Counted from the first letter of the stretch, positions 8,173 through 15,749 are shown. The stretch is DNA of 64,000 nt from Dermatobacter hominis (GCF_020715685.1 NZ_CP085840.1:2666001-2730000); one strand, 5' to 3'. A program made the numbers and translations. The notes: generated by a model not told the origin, from the letters alone.

Positions 8173-8685
8173 TCAGTCGGGAGCCGGGACGGACCGCCGC
8201 TCGACGGCGGCGTCGGCGCCGGTGGCGGCGAGCAGGTCGAGCAGCGCCCGGCGGAACGTGGCGGCCCGCCGCGGACCGAGCGTGGACTCGACGGCGTCGG
8301 CGAAGGCCTGGCGCGACCGCCGGGCCGCGTGCACGGCGCCCAGGGCGGCCGGCGTCAGGCCGACCCGGCGGATGCGACGGTCGGTGGGGTCCGAGCTGCG
8401 CACGACGAGGCCCCGTCGATCCATGTCGAGCACGGCCTTCGAGGCGCCCTGCTGGGTGATGCCGAGCCGCTCGGCCAGCTCGCCGACGGTGAGCGGCCCC
8501 GGCAGCAGGTGCTGGAAGACGTAGCCGTCGCTCTCGCGCACAGGCGCCGGCACCGCGGCGCGAACGTCGTCCATGGTCGCCGTCGCGAGCTGCCGGGCCA
8601 GCACCTGCAGCGCCAGCGCGGGGTCCTGGTCGAGCGGGAGCGGCTCGGGCTCGTCGGCGGTCGGCGGCACGGCGCGCTTCGGCAT
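8173..8685 (-). CDS. MarR family transcriptional regulator
   Basis: A 170-residue winged-helix regulator. The MarR core has PLTVGELAERLGITQQGASKAVLDMDRRGLV (helix-turn-helix) and the wing RSSDPTDRRIRRVGLTPAAL. It is divergently arranged with the adjacent flavin-oxidase-like gene. A perfect palindrome (8702-8717) between them overlaps both promoters, so it probably represses both genes. The ATG is 6 nt behind a TAAGGT box. The inducing ligand cannot be inferred. Confidence 0.92.
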   Translation of the reverse strand: MPKRAVPPTADEPEPLPLDQDPALALQVLARQLATATMDDVRAAVPAPVRESDGYVFQHLLPGPLTVGELAERLGITQQGASKAVLDMDRRGLVVRSSDPTDRRIRRVGLTPAALGAVHAARRSRQAFADAVESTLGPRRAATFRRALLDLLAATGADAAVERRSVPAPD

Positions 8686-8691
8686 CCCACC

Positions 8692-8697
8692 ACCTTA
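8692..8697 (-). promoter_or_regulatory. -10 box TAAGGT, leaderless marR-type gene
   Basis: TAAGGT with 6 nt to the ATG at 8685; it lies next to the operator palindrome. Confidence 0.55.
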
Positions 8698-8701
8698 GTT
8701 G

Positions 8702-8717
8702 CACAACATTGGTTGTG
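8702..8717. promoter_or_regulatory. Probable MarR operator (CACAAC-ATTG-GTTGTG)
   Basis: A perfect 6-4-6 inverted repeat in the 51-bp gap between the divergent regulator and oxidase genes. It lies where the -35 regions of both would be, which suits autoregulation plus control of the neighbour. Confidence 0.65.
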
Positions 8718-8724
8718 GATTTGC

Positions 8725-8730
8725 TATGCT
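8725..8730 (+). promoter_or_regulatory. -10 box TATGCT, leaderless oxidase-like gene
   Basis: TATGCT followed by 6 nt and the ATG at 8737; the upstream side abuts the MarR operator. Confidence 0.6.
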
Positions 8731-8736
8731 GGCGCC

Positions 8737-9237
8737 ATGGCCCTCACCACCTCCTCCGCCGCGACCCTCGACGACGTCGCGACGCACGCCGAGCGCATCG
8801 CCGCCGACGTCGTCTGGGCGACCATGGCGACCGTCGGCCCCGACGGCGTCCCCCGGACCCGGGTCGTGCACCCCGTGCTGCGCTGGGACGACGGCGCGCC
8901 CCGGGGTTGGGTCACGTCGCGCCCCACGGCGCTCCGCCGGCGGCACCTGTCGGCGTCGCCCTGGGTGAGCCTCACGTGGTGGTCGCCGGCCCAGGACGTG
9001 CTCACGGTCGACTGCCACGCGGCGTGGGTCGCCGACGACGAGGTCGTCGACGTGTGGGACCGGATCGCGTCCACGCCCGAGCCCGTCGGGTTCGACCCGG
9101 CCACCATCTGGCCCGACGGCCCGGGCAGCGGCTTCGCCGCCATCGCGCTCCGGGCGCACCGCGTGCGGGTGGCCCCCGTCGCCGACGCCGCCGCGGGGCG
9201 ACCGGCGCTGCTGTGGACGGAACCCGCCTGCGACTGA
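8737..9237 (+). CDS. Pyridoxamine 5'-phosphate oxidase family (flavin/F420-binding split-barrel) protein
   Basis: A 166-residue split-barrel protein with the N-terminal pattern WATMATVGPDGVPRTRVVHP and the internal WVSLTWWSPAQDVLTVDCHA. Both are typical of small PNPOx-like proteins that bind FMN or F420 and reduce or bind small organic molecules. The specific substrate is not readable. Divergent from the MarR gene and probably under its control; the gene is leaderless (TATGCT). The frame is open much further upstream across the SRP RNA, which is not coding. Confidence 0.82.
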   Translation: MALTTSSAATLDDVATHAERIAADVVWATMATVGPDGVPRTRVVHPVLRWDDGAPRGWVTSRPTALRRRHLSASPWVSLTWWSPAQDVLTVDCHAAWVADDEVVDVWDRIASTPEPVGFDPATIWPDGPGSGFAAIALRAHRVRVAPVADAAAGRPALLWTEPACD

Positions 9238-9243
9238 GGGGGC

Positions 9244-9249
9244 TACGGT
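9244..9249 (+). promoter_or_regulatory. -10 box TACGGT, leaderless tadA
   Basis: TACGGT lies only 7 bp after the previous stop codon and ends 7 nt before the ATG of tadA. Confidence 0.55.
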
Positions 9250-9256
9250 CCCGGCG

Positions 9257-9757
9257 ATGACCGCTCCCCGGCCGTCGCCCGTGCTGGCGGCCTCACCCGA
9301 GCACGAGCGCTGGATGGACCTCGCGATCGAAGAGGCTCGGGCGGCCACGCTCCACGGCGACGTGCCGATCGGCGCGGTGGTCGTGCAGGTCGACGGCGTC
9401 GGGTCGCCCCGGCTCCTCACGCGCCGGCACAACGAGCGCGAGCTGACCCACGACGGCACGGCGCACGGCGAGGTCCTCGCGCTGCGCGACGCGTGCGCCG
9501 AGCTGGGGCGCTGGCGGCTCGACGACTGCCTGATGGTGGTGACCCTGGAGCCGTGCCCCATGTGCGCCGGCGCGCTCTGGGCGACCCGCATCGGAGGCGT
9601 CGTCATCGGCACCGAGAGCTTCGACGCCGGCTCGCTCGGCACGCTGTACCACCTCGGCCAGGACCCCCGGCTGAACCACGAGTTCCCCGTCCGCGTCGGG
9701 GTCCGCCGCGACGAGTGCGCGGGGCTGCTGCAGGAGTTCTTCGCCGGCCGACGGTGA
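9257..9757 (+). CDS. tadA: tRNA adenosine(34) deaminase
   Basis: A zinc-dependent deaminase that converts A34 of tRNA-Arg(ACG) to inosine. The active-site residues are in HGEVLAL (His70, Glu72) and EPCPMCAGAL (Cys100, Cys103); the usual HAE is HGE here, which keeps the catalytic Glu and zinc His. Length (166) is normal. The C-terminal NHEFPV and RRDECAGLLQEFF match the family. The gene is followed after 56 bp by tRNA-Ser(CGA). Confidence 0.93.
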   Translation: MTAPRPSPVLAASPEHERWMDLAIEEARAATLHGDVPIGAVVVQVDGVGSPRLLTRRHNERELTHDGTAHGEVLALRDACAELGRWRLDDCLMVVTLEPCPMCAGALWATRIGGVVIGTESFDAGSLGTLYHLGQDPRLNHEFPVRVGVRRDECAGLLQEFFAGRR

Positions 9758-9800
9758 CCGACGCCCGGATCCGGTTGTGCTGGTCCCCTGGGGCCGCCGC

Positions 9801-9806
9801 TATCGT
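9801..9806 (+). promoter_or_regulatory. -10 box TATCGT of tRNA-Ser(CGA)
   Basis: TATCGT ends 7 nt before the mature tRNA 5' end. The same hexamer precedes tRNA-Ser(GGA), and a TTGTGC lies upstream at 9775 as a weak -35 candidate. Confidence 0.5.
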
Positions 9807-9813
9807 CGCACCC

Positions 9814-9903
9814 GGAGACGTGCCAGAGCGGACGAATGGGACGGTCTCGAAAACCGTTGTGGTCGCAAGGCCACCGTGGGTTCGAATCCCACCGTCTCCG
9901 CCA
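9814..9903 (+). tRNA. tRNA-Ser (CGA)
   Basis: Acceptor GGAGACG/CGTCTCC, discriminator G, encoded CCA. The anticodon loop CTCGAAA gives CGA (reads UCG). A long variable arm (GTTGTGGTCGCAAGGCCACC) identifies a class II tRNA-Ser. Its acceptor stem and T-arm are identical to those of tRNA-Ser(GGA). Confidence 0.97.
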
Positions 9904-9905
9904 CC

Positions 9906-9931
9906 GGACCCCTGCCCCACGGCAGGGGTCC
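9906..9931 (+). terminator. Hairpin after tRNA-Ser(CGA)
   Basis: A perfect 11-bp stem (GGACCCCTGCC with its complement) around a CCAC loop starts 3 nt after the CCA end. No T-run follows. The position suits termination or a 3' processing boundary. Confidence 0.7.
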
Positions 9932-10042
9932 TGCGCGTCCGGGCGAGCCGGCCGGGACCACGAGCCGGCGGGGCTCCGCAACCGCATGCCGCCCGGTCGG
10001 ACGTCACACGGAACCCGGTGGCGACCGGCGACCGGGCGGTCG

Positions 10043-10064
10043 TAAAGTTGGCACCCGGTGTCAA
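10043..10064 (+). promoter_or_regulatory. tetR promoter (TAAAGT) with operator palindrome over the start codon
   Basis: TAAAGT (10043-10048) ends 9 nt before the GTG start. TTGGCACCCGGTGTCAA (10048-10064) is an 8-1-8 palindrome with one imperfect pair that runs from the -10 box across the start codon. This position would block initiation and suggests autorepression by the TetR protein. Confidence 0.6.
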
Positions 10065-10714
10065 ACAGCACTCAGGCCCAGATTTCGCCGGGTCCCTCCC
10101 CCACCACAGCCTCCGACGAACGCCCCGGGTTGCGCGAGCGCAACAAGGAGCAGAAGCGCGAACGCCTCCAGCACGCAGCCTTCGAGCTGTTCGCGGCGCG
10201 CGGCTTCGACAACGTCACGGTCGACGAGGTGGCAGAGCACGCCGAGGTCTCGAAGAGCACGCTCTTCCGCTACTTCGAGACCAAGGAGGACCTGCTGCTC
10301 GCCGACTCCCGGGCGCACCGGGACGCCCTCCTCGCCGCCGTCGCGGCCCGCCCGGTCGACGAGCCCGTCCTGCTTTCGCTCCGCGAGGCGCTCCAGTCGC
10401 TCGCCCGCGACTACCAGGCGGACCGCCGCCGGGCCGTCGTGCGGTCGCAGATCATGTCGGGCTCGCCGGCGCTCGCCGCTCGCTCGGTCGAGCGCCAGAT
10501 CGCCTGGGAGGACGGGCTCGCCGCCGCGATCCTCCCCCGGCTCGCCGACCGCGACGACCCCGAGACCCGCGCCGCGGTGCTCGCCGGCGCGGCCATGGCC
10601 GCCGTGCGGGTCGCCACCCGCCGCTGGCTCGCGACCGACGACGACTCGCAGATGATCGACCACGTGTTGGAGGCCCTCGACGTGCTGGCCCACGAACTGA
10701 AGGACGGCGACTGA
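10058..10714 (+). CDS. TetR family regulator of the ABC exporter operon
   Basis: A 218-residue regulator. The N-terminal TetR DNA-binding domain (about residues 35-80) reads RLQHAAFELFAARGFDNVTV then VSKSTLFRYFETKEDLLL. The C-terminal half is the variable ligand/dimer domain. It is the first gene of an operon: only 2 nt separate its stop from the ABC gene that follows. A palindrome overlapping its own start codon is the likely operator. By analogy with other TetR-exporter operons it would be released by an exported compound, which is inference. Confidence 0.9.
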   Translation: MSNSTQAQISPGPSPTTASDERPGLRERNKEQKRERLQHAAFELFAARGFDNVTVDEVAEHAEVSKSTLFRYFETKEDLLLADSRAHRDALLAAVAARPVDEPVLLSLREALQSLARDYQADRRRAVVRSQIMSGSPALAARSVERQIAWEDGLAAAILPRLADRDDPETRAAVLAGAAMAAVRVATRRWLATDDDSQMIDHVLEALDVLAHELKDGD

Positions 10715-10716
10715 CG

Positions 10717-12450
10717 ATGCTGCTCCGCATGCTGCGGGACTACCTGGGTCCCTATCGCAAGCAGCTGCTGATCGTGCTCGCGCTCACGACCGTGCAGACG
10801 ATGTGCGTGCTGTTCCTGCCGGCGCTCAACGCCGACATCATCGACAACGGCGTGATCACCGGGGACACCGGCTACATCTGGCGGGTCGGCGGGATCATGC
10901 TGCTCGTCACCTGCGTCCAGGTCGTGTTCGCGGTGGCCGCGGTCTACGTCGGCTCGCGGGTGGCGATGGCCTTCGGCCGCGACGTCCGCGGCGCGCTGTT
11001 CCACCGGGTCACCGGGTTCGCCGCGCAGGACGTCGCCCAGTTCGGCGCACCCTCGCTCATCACCCGCATCACCAACGACGTGACGCAGGTGCAGATGCTC
11101 GTCCTGATGGCCTGCACGCTGCTCGTCGCGGCCCCCATCACGATCGTCGGCGGTGTGTTCATGGCGGTCCGGGAGGACGGCACGCTGTCGCTCCTCCTGC
11201 TCGTCAGCGTGCCCGTCCTCGTGCTGGCGATCGGGTCGATCGTCGTGCGCATGATCCCGCTCTTCCAGGTCATGCAGGACCGCATCGACCGGATCAACGA
11301 GGTGCTGAGGGAGCAGATCACGGGCATGCGGGTGGTCCGGGCGTTCGTCCGCGAGCAGGACGAGGCCGACCGGTTCGAGACGGCCAACGACGCCCTCACC
11401 GTCGTCTCCCTCCAATCCGGACGGCTGCTGGCGTTCATGTTCCCGATCGTGATGGCGGTCCTGAACCTCTCGAGCGTCGCCGCCATCTGGTTCGGCGCCG
11501 AGCGGATCTCGAACGGCGAGATGCAGATCGGCGCCCTGATCGCGTTCCTCAGCTACCTCATCCAGATCCTGATGTCGGTGATGATGGGCACGTTCGTGGC
11601 GGTGCTGACGCCCCGGGCGGCGGTGAGCGCCGATCGCATCGGCGAGGTCCTGCACACCGAGTCGGCGGTGGCCCAGGCCGCCGACCCCGTCACCGTCCTG
11701 CCGCCCCGGCCCTCGATCCGCTTCGACCGCGTCGAGTTCCGCTACCCCGGCGCCGAGCATCCGGTCCTGTGCGACCAGACCTTCGAGGCCCAGCCCGGGA
11801 CGACGTTCGCCATCATCGGGTCGACCGGCTCGGGCAAGACCACGCTGATCGACCTCATCCCCCGGCTCTACGACGCGACCGGCGGCTCGGTCATGGTCGG
11901 CGGCCACGACGTGCGCGACATCGACCAGGAGACGCTCTGGAGCCACATCGGGCTGGTGCCGCAGAAGCCGTTCCTCTTCTCGGGCACCGTCGCCTCCAAC
12001 CTCCGGCACTCCAAGCCCGACGCGACGGACGACGAGATGTGGGAGGCGCTGCGGATCGCGCAGGCGGAGGACTTCGTCCGGGCGATGCCGGCGGGGCTGG
12101 ACTCGCCGATCGGCCAGGGCGGGTCCAACGTGTCGGGCGGGCAGCGCCAGCGCCTGGCGATCGCCCGGGCGCTGGTGCGCCGACCGGACATCTTCCTGTT
12201 CGACGACTCGTTCTCCGCGCTCGACCTCGCGACCGACGCCCGGCTGCGAGCCGCGCTCGAGCCGGTCGTCGCCGACGCGGTCACCGTGATTGTGGCCCAG
12301 CGGGTGTCGACGATCCGCCACGCCGACCAGATCCTCGTCCTCGAGGACGGCCTGACGATGGGCCTCGGCTCCCACTCCGAGCTGATGGACACCTGCCCGA
12401 CGTACGCGGAGATCGTGGCGTCGCAGCTCACGGCGGAGGAGGCGGCATGA
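10717..12450 (+). CDS. ABC exporter half-transporter, degenerate Walker-B subunit
   Basis: A 577-residue fusion of a six-helix membrane domain and an ATPase domain, exporter type. Walker A GSTGSGKTT is at about residues 368-376, the signature is the canonical VSGGQRQR (about 473), and Walker B reads IFLFDDSFSALD, with Asp where the catalytic Glu should be. The partner gene 12521-14434 has a normal Walker B but an altered signature. Together they give one active and one degenerate ATP site, as in TM287/288- or BmrCD-type heterodimers. The ATG lies 2 nt after the tetR stop. Confidence 0.93.
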   Translation: MLLRMLRDYLGPYRKQLLIVLALTTVQTMCVLFLPALNADIIDNGVITGDTGYIWRVGGIMLLVTCVQVVFAVAAVYVGSRVAMAFGRDVRGALFHRVTGFAAQDVAQFGAPSLITRITNDVTQVQMLVLMACTLLVAAPITIVGGVFMAVREDGTLSLLLLVSVPVLVLAIGSIVVRMIPLFQVMQDRIDRINEVLREQITGMRVVRAFVREQDEADRFETANDALTVVSLQSGRLLAFMFPIVMAVLNLSSVAAIWFGAERISNGEMQIGALIAFLSYLIQILMSVMMGTFVAVLTPRAAVSADRIGEVLHTESAVAQAADPVTVLPPRPSIRFDRVEFRYPGAEHPVLCDQTFEAQPGTTFAIIGSTGSGKTTLIDLIPRLYDATGGSVMVGGHDVRDIDQETLWSHIGLVPQKPFLFSGTVASNLRHSKPDATDDEMWEALRIAQAEDFVRAMPAGLDSPIGQGGSNVSGGQRQRLAIARALVRRPDIFLFDDSFSALDLATDARLRAALEPVVADAVTVIVAQRVSTIRHADQILVLEDGLTMGLGSHSELMDTCPTYAEIVASQLTAEEAA

Positions 12451-12524
12451 GCGCCAGCGAGTGCCGGGCGGCGGCAGCCGCCGATGGGGTCCGGGGGCGC
12501 AGCCCCCGCGGAGGTGCGGCATGA
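12447..12524 (+). CDS. 25-codon micro-ORF linking the two ABC genes
   Basis: Its ATG overlaps the stop of the upstream ABC gene (ATGA at 12447-12450), and its TGA overlaps the start of the downstream one (ATGA at 12521-12524). The peptide (MSASECRAAAAADG... then RGRSPRGGAA) resembles nothing I know. It contains a GGGGGC-GCA-GCCCCC hairpin. The sequence around both ATGA sites is alike, as if a short segment was inserted into an original overlap. It may only pass ribosomes from one gene to the next; translation is unproven. Confidence 0.4.
   Translation: MSASECRAAAAADGVRGRSPRGGAA
12493..12507. repeat. GGGGGC-GCA-GCCCCC hairpin
   Basis: A perfect 6-bp G/C stem with a 3-nt loop inside the micro-ORF, just before the GGAGGT ribosome binding site (12510-12515) of the second ABC gene. 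Similar GC hairpins are widespread small palindromes in high-G+C genomes. Confidence 0.6.
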
Positions 12525-14434
12525 GCGAGGGCAACGGCCTCGGCACCGGTGAGTCGAGCTCCGAGCAGGCCGCCAAGATCAACGAGGGCACCCGTGGCGC
12601 CATCGGTCGGATGGGCGCCGCGGGCATGCCGCTCGAGCGGTCGAAGGACCTCGGCGGGTCGGTGCGCCGGCTGATGGCGCAGATGCGCCCGGAGCGGGCC
12701 GGCGTGGTGCTGGTGATCGGGCTGGCGCTCGTGAGCGTCACCCTGCTCGTGCTCGGTCCGCGCATCCTCGGGACCGCCACCCAGACGATCGTCGACGGCG
12801 TCATCAGCCAGGTGCAGGGCGGGCCGGGGATCGACTTCGGCCAGCTCCACCGGATCCTGCTGCTCGCGGCCGGGATCTACGTCGTCGCGACGTCGCTGGC
12901 GTACGTGCAGAACTGGGTGCTGGCCGGCGTGGTGCAGCGGACGATGTTCCGGCTGCGCGCCGATGTCGAGACGAAGCTCAACCGGATGCCGCTCCGGTAC
13001 GTCGACCGCCAGCCGCGCGGCGACCTGCTGAGCCGCGTCACCAACGACATCGACAACCTGGCGCAGAGCATGCAGCAGACGCTGAGCCAGCTGCTGTCGT
13101 CGTCGCTCCAGCTCGTCGGCGTGCTGGTGATGATGTTCACGATCTCGTGGCAGCTGGCGCTCGTCACGCTGATCATCGTCCCGGTGACGATCGTGACGAT
13201 GCGTGCGATCACCTCTCGGTCCAAGAAGCGCTTCGTCGACCAGTGGCGCCACACCGGCTCGCTCAACGCGCAGGTCGAGGAGGCGTTCACGGGGCACGCG
13301 CTGGTGAAGGTGTACAACCGCCAGGCCGACACCGAGGAGCGCTTCCGCCAGAAGAACGAGGAGCTCTACGACGCCAGCGCAGCCGCCCAGTTCATGGCGG
13401 GCTCGATCCAGCCGGCGGTGATGTTCCTCGGCAACGTGAACTACGTGCTCATCGCCCTGCTCGGTGGCCTGATGGTCACGAACGGGTCGATGAACATCGG
13501 TGACATCCAGGCGTTCATCCAGTACTCGCGCCAGTTCACCCAGCCGCTGACGCAGGTCGCATCGATGCTCAACGTTCTGCAGTCGGGCATCGCCTCGGCC
13601 GAGCGCGTGTTCGAGCTGCTCGACTCGCCCGAGGAGCCCGAGGACGCGACCGCGGACCTGTCGGAGGTGGACGTCCGGGGGCGGATCGAGTTCCGCGACG
13701 TCGACTTCTCCTACTCGCCCGACAAGCCGCTGATCGAGGACCTGTCGCTCGTCGCCGAACCGGGCGAGACCGTCGCCATCGTCGGTCCGACCGGCGCCGG
13801 CAAGACGACGATGGTGAACCTGATCATGCGCTTCTACGACGTCGACGGCGGGGCCATCCTGCTCGACGGCGTCGACACGTCGACGATCCGGCGCCAGGAC
13901 CTCCGGCGCCACATGGGGATGGTGCTGCAGGACACCTGGTTGTTCGGCGGCACGATCAAGGAGAACATCGCCTACGGCAACCTGACCGCGACCGACGAGC
14001 AGATCCTGGAGGCCGCCCGGGCGACCTACGTCGACCGCTTCGTGCACTCGCTGCCCGACGGCTACGACACGCGCATCGACGACGAGGGCGGCACGGTCTC
14101 GGCCGGCGAGAAGCAGCTGCTGACGATCGCCCGCGCCTTCCTCGCGGACCCGACGATCCTGATCCTCGACGAGGCGACGAGCTCCGTCGACACCCGGACC
14201 GAGGTCCTCATCCAGCGGGCGATGGCCGCGCTGCGCAGCAACCGGACGAGCTTCGTGATCGCCCACCGCCTGTCGACGATCCGCGACGCCGACACCATCC
14301 TCGTCATGGAGCACGGCCACATCGTCGAGCAGGGCGACCACGAGGAGCTGCTGGCGGCCGACGGCGCCTACGCCCGTCTCTACAACGCGCAGTTCGCCGG
14401 TGCCGCGGTCGACGTCGACGCCGAGGCCAGCTGA
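12521..14434 (+). CDS. ABC exporter half-transporter, catalytic Walker-B subunit
   Basis: A 637-residue exporter half: a hydrophilic N-terminal extension of about 60 residues, a six-helix ABC membrane domain, and an ATPase domain with Walker A GPTGAGKTT (422-430), signature VSAGEKQLL (about 526) and Walker B ILILDEATSSVD with the catalytic Glu. The SAGEK signature departs from SGGQ, complementing the Asp Walker B of the preceding subunit. The ATG has GGAGGT 5 nt upstream. A weak CTCCCT/AGGGAG hairpin (14455-14472) separates it from uppP. Confidence 0.93.
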   Translation: MSEGNGLGTGESSSEQAAKINEGTRGAIGRMGAAGMPLERSKDLGGSVRRLMAQMRPERAGVVLVIGLALVSVTLLVLGPRILGTATQTIVDGVISQVQGGPGIDFGQLHRILLLAAGIYVVATSLAYVQNWVLAGVVQRTMFRLRADVETKLNRMPLRYVDRQPRGDLLSRVTNDIDNLAQSMQQTLSQLLSSSLQLVGVLVMMFTISWQLALVTLIIVPVTIVTMRAITSRSKKRFVDQWRHTGSLNAQVEEAFTGHALVKVYNRQADTEERFRQKNEELYDASAAAQFMAGSIQPAVMFLGNVNYVLIALLGGLMVTNGSMNIGDIQAFIQYSRQFTQPLTQVASMLNVLQSGIASAERVFELLDSPEEPEDATADLSEVDVRGRIEFRDVDFSYSPDKPLIEDLSLVAEPGETVAIVGPTGAGKTTMVNLIMRFYDVDGGAILLDGVDTSTIRRQDLRRHMGMVLQDTWLFGGTIKENIAYGNLTATDEQILEAARATYVDRFVHSLPDGYDTRIDDEGGTVSAGEKQLLTIARAFLADPTILILDEATSSVDTRTEVLIQRAMAALRSNRTSFVIAHRLSTIRDADTILVMEHGHIVEQGDHEELLAADGAYARLYNAQFAGAAVDVDAEAS

Positions 14435-14454
14435 GCGATCCGCGATTCCGATGT

Positions 14455-14472
14455 CTCCCTTGCGTCAGGGAG
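14455..14472. terminator. Weak hairpin between convergent ABC and uppP genes
   Basis: A CTCCCT/AGGGAG 6-bp stem with a TGCGTC loop in the 71-bp convergent gap. No T-run on either side. Confidence 0.35.
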
Positions 14473-14505
14473 CCCACCCTGTGGCGTCAGAAACAGGTTC
14501 GGGGG

Positions 14506-15513
14506 TCAGATCGTGCCGGCGAGGAGGAGGCCCGCCGCGATGGCGGCCACCACGAAGCGGTACCAGGCGAAGATCGTCAGGTCGTGGCGCTCGAGGTACG
14601 ACACGAGCCACTTGATCGCGATGACCGCCGACACGAAGGCGGCCAGCACGCCGATCAGCGGCGTGACGACGCCGAACTGCTCGATCAGGACGTCGCCGTC
14701 CTTGGCCATCTTGTACAGCGACGCCGAGGTCAGGGTGGCGAAGCCGAGCAGGAAGCTGAACTCGACCGCCGCGGGCACGGCGACGCCGATCAGCAGGGCG
14801 GCGAGGATCGTGGTCAGCGAGCGGCTGGTCCCGGGCCACAGGGCGAGGCACTGGGCGGCGCCGATGATGAGCGCCTGGCGGTAGGTGATGTCGAGCAGCG
14901 GGTCGGTGCCGGGGGCCGCCTTCTCGCCGCGGTCGGGGATGAGCCCGCTGCGCTCGAGCACCAGGATGACGATGCCGCCGACGACCCAGGCCGCCACGAT
15001 GGGCCACGGGCCGAACAGCGCGCCCTCGATCGCGTCGTCGAAGAGGAAGCCGAGGATGGCGGAGGGCAGGAACGCCAGCACCAGCACGACCAGCAGGTGG
15101 CGGCCGCCGTCGTCGCGCCCGAACAGGCCCTTGACCATCGACACGAAGCGCTTCCAGAACAGGCCGACGACGGCGAGGATCGCGCCGAACTGGATGGCCA
15201 CCGCGTAGGTGTTCACGGCTTCGAGGCCGGCGCTGCCCTCCTCGCTCGGCAGGCCGAGCAGCCGGGAGACGACGAGCAGGTGGCCGGTGGACGAGATCGG
15301 CAGGTACTCGGTGATGCCCTCGACGATCCCGAGGATCGCGGCCTGCCACCAGGACAGGAGCTCCTCGCCCACGTCGGCCGCCGCGCCCGCGAGCGCAGCG
15401 GCGTCGGCCGGCCGGGCCACGAGCACCACCGCTGCCATCGCCAGCGCCGCGGCGATCGCGCACCGCAGCCGGGGCGAGGCCAGTCGCCAGGACGTGACCA
15501 GTCGTTCGGGCAT
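14506..15513 (-). CDS. uppP: Undecaprenyl-diphosphatase (BacA/UppP type)
   Basis: An integral membrane phosphatase that recycles undecaprenyl-PP to the lipid carrier used for cell-wall synthesis. Diagnostic motifs are EGITEYLPISSTGH (65-78) and LWPGTSRS. At 335 residues it is about 50-60 longer than usual because of an N-terminal hydrophobic, Ala-rich segment (about 18-40, ending PADAAALAG) that looks like a cleavable signal peptide. The ATG is supported by a CAAGCT box 6 nt upstream; a start at Val48 would give the common length. Confidence 0.95.
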   Translation of the reverse strand: MPERLVTSWRLASPRLRCAIAAALAMAAVVLVARPADAAALAGAAADVGEELLSWWQAAILGIVEGITEYLPISSTGHLLVVSRLLGLPSEEGSAGLEAVNTYAVAIQFGAILAVVGLFWKRFVSMVKGLFGRDDGGRHLLVVLVLAFLPSAILGFLFDDAIEGALFGPWPIVAAWVVGGIVILVLERSGLIPDRGEKAAPGTDPLLDITYRQALIIGAAQCLALWPGTSRSLTTILAALLIGVAVPAAVEFSFLLGFATLTSASLYKMAKDGDVLIEQFGVVTPLIGVLAAFVSAVIAIKWLVSYLERHDLTIFAWYRFVVAAIAAGLLLAGTI

Positions 15514-15519
15514 CGGGAC

Positions 15520-15525
15520 AGCTTG
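15520..15525 (-). promoter_or_regulatory. -10 box CAAGCT, leaderless uppP
   Basis: CAAGCT (NANNNT form) with 6 nt to the ATG. It supports the long form of the protein. Confidence 0.4.
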
Positions 15526-15579
15526 CCCGGGCACCGGCGGCGCTCCAAAGCTCGACGGGCTCAGCGACTGACGGATGTC

Positions 15580-15711
15580 ACAGCCTGCCGGGCTGACGGC
15601 GAGCACAGCCTGCCGGGCTGACGGCGAGGACAGCCTGCCGGGCTGACGGCGAGGACAGCCTGCCGGGCTGACGGCGAGCACAGCCTGCCGGGCTGACGGC
15701 GAGGACAGCCG
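15580..15711. repeat. 25-bp tandem repeat array (5 copies plus partial)
   Basis: Five head-to-tail 25-bp units start at 15580, 15605, 15630, 15655 and 15680, then a 6-7 bp partial. Units differ only in the last base (C, G, G, C, G). Each contains CAGCC-TGCCG-GGCTG, a small stem-loop. The array lies between the divergent uppP and ABC exporter genes. Such near-identity suggests recent expansion, so copy number may vary between strains. Confidence 0.95.
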
Positions 15712-15749
15712 GCGCGGGCCTCGGCCGGTCGGTCCGAGCACGACAGCGG

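Noticed and set aside
9464-9474. TadA with HGE in place of HAE as an inactive deaminase
   Set aside because: The zinc His, catalytic Glu and both PCxxC cysteines are present; Ala to Gly is tolerated in this position.
15580-15711. CRISPR-like array
   Set aside because: Repeats are directly contiguous with no spacers and no cas genes are in the window.
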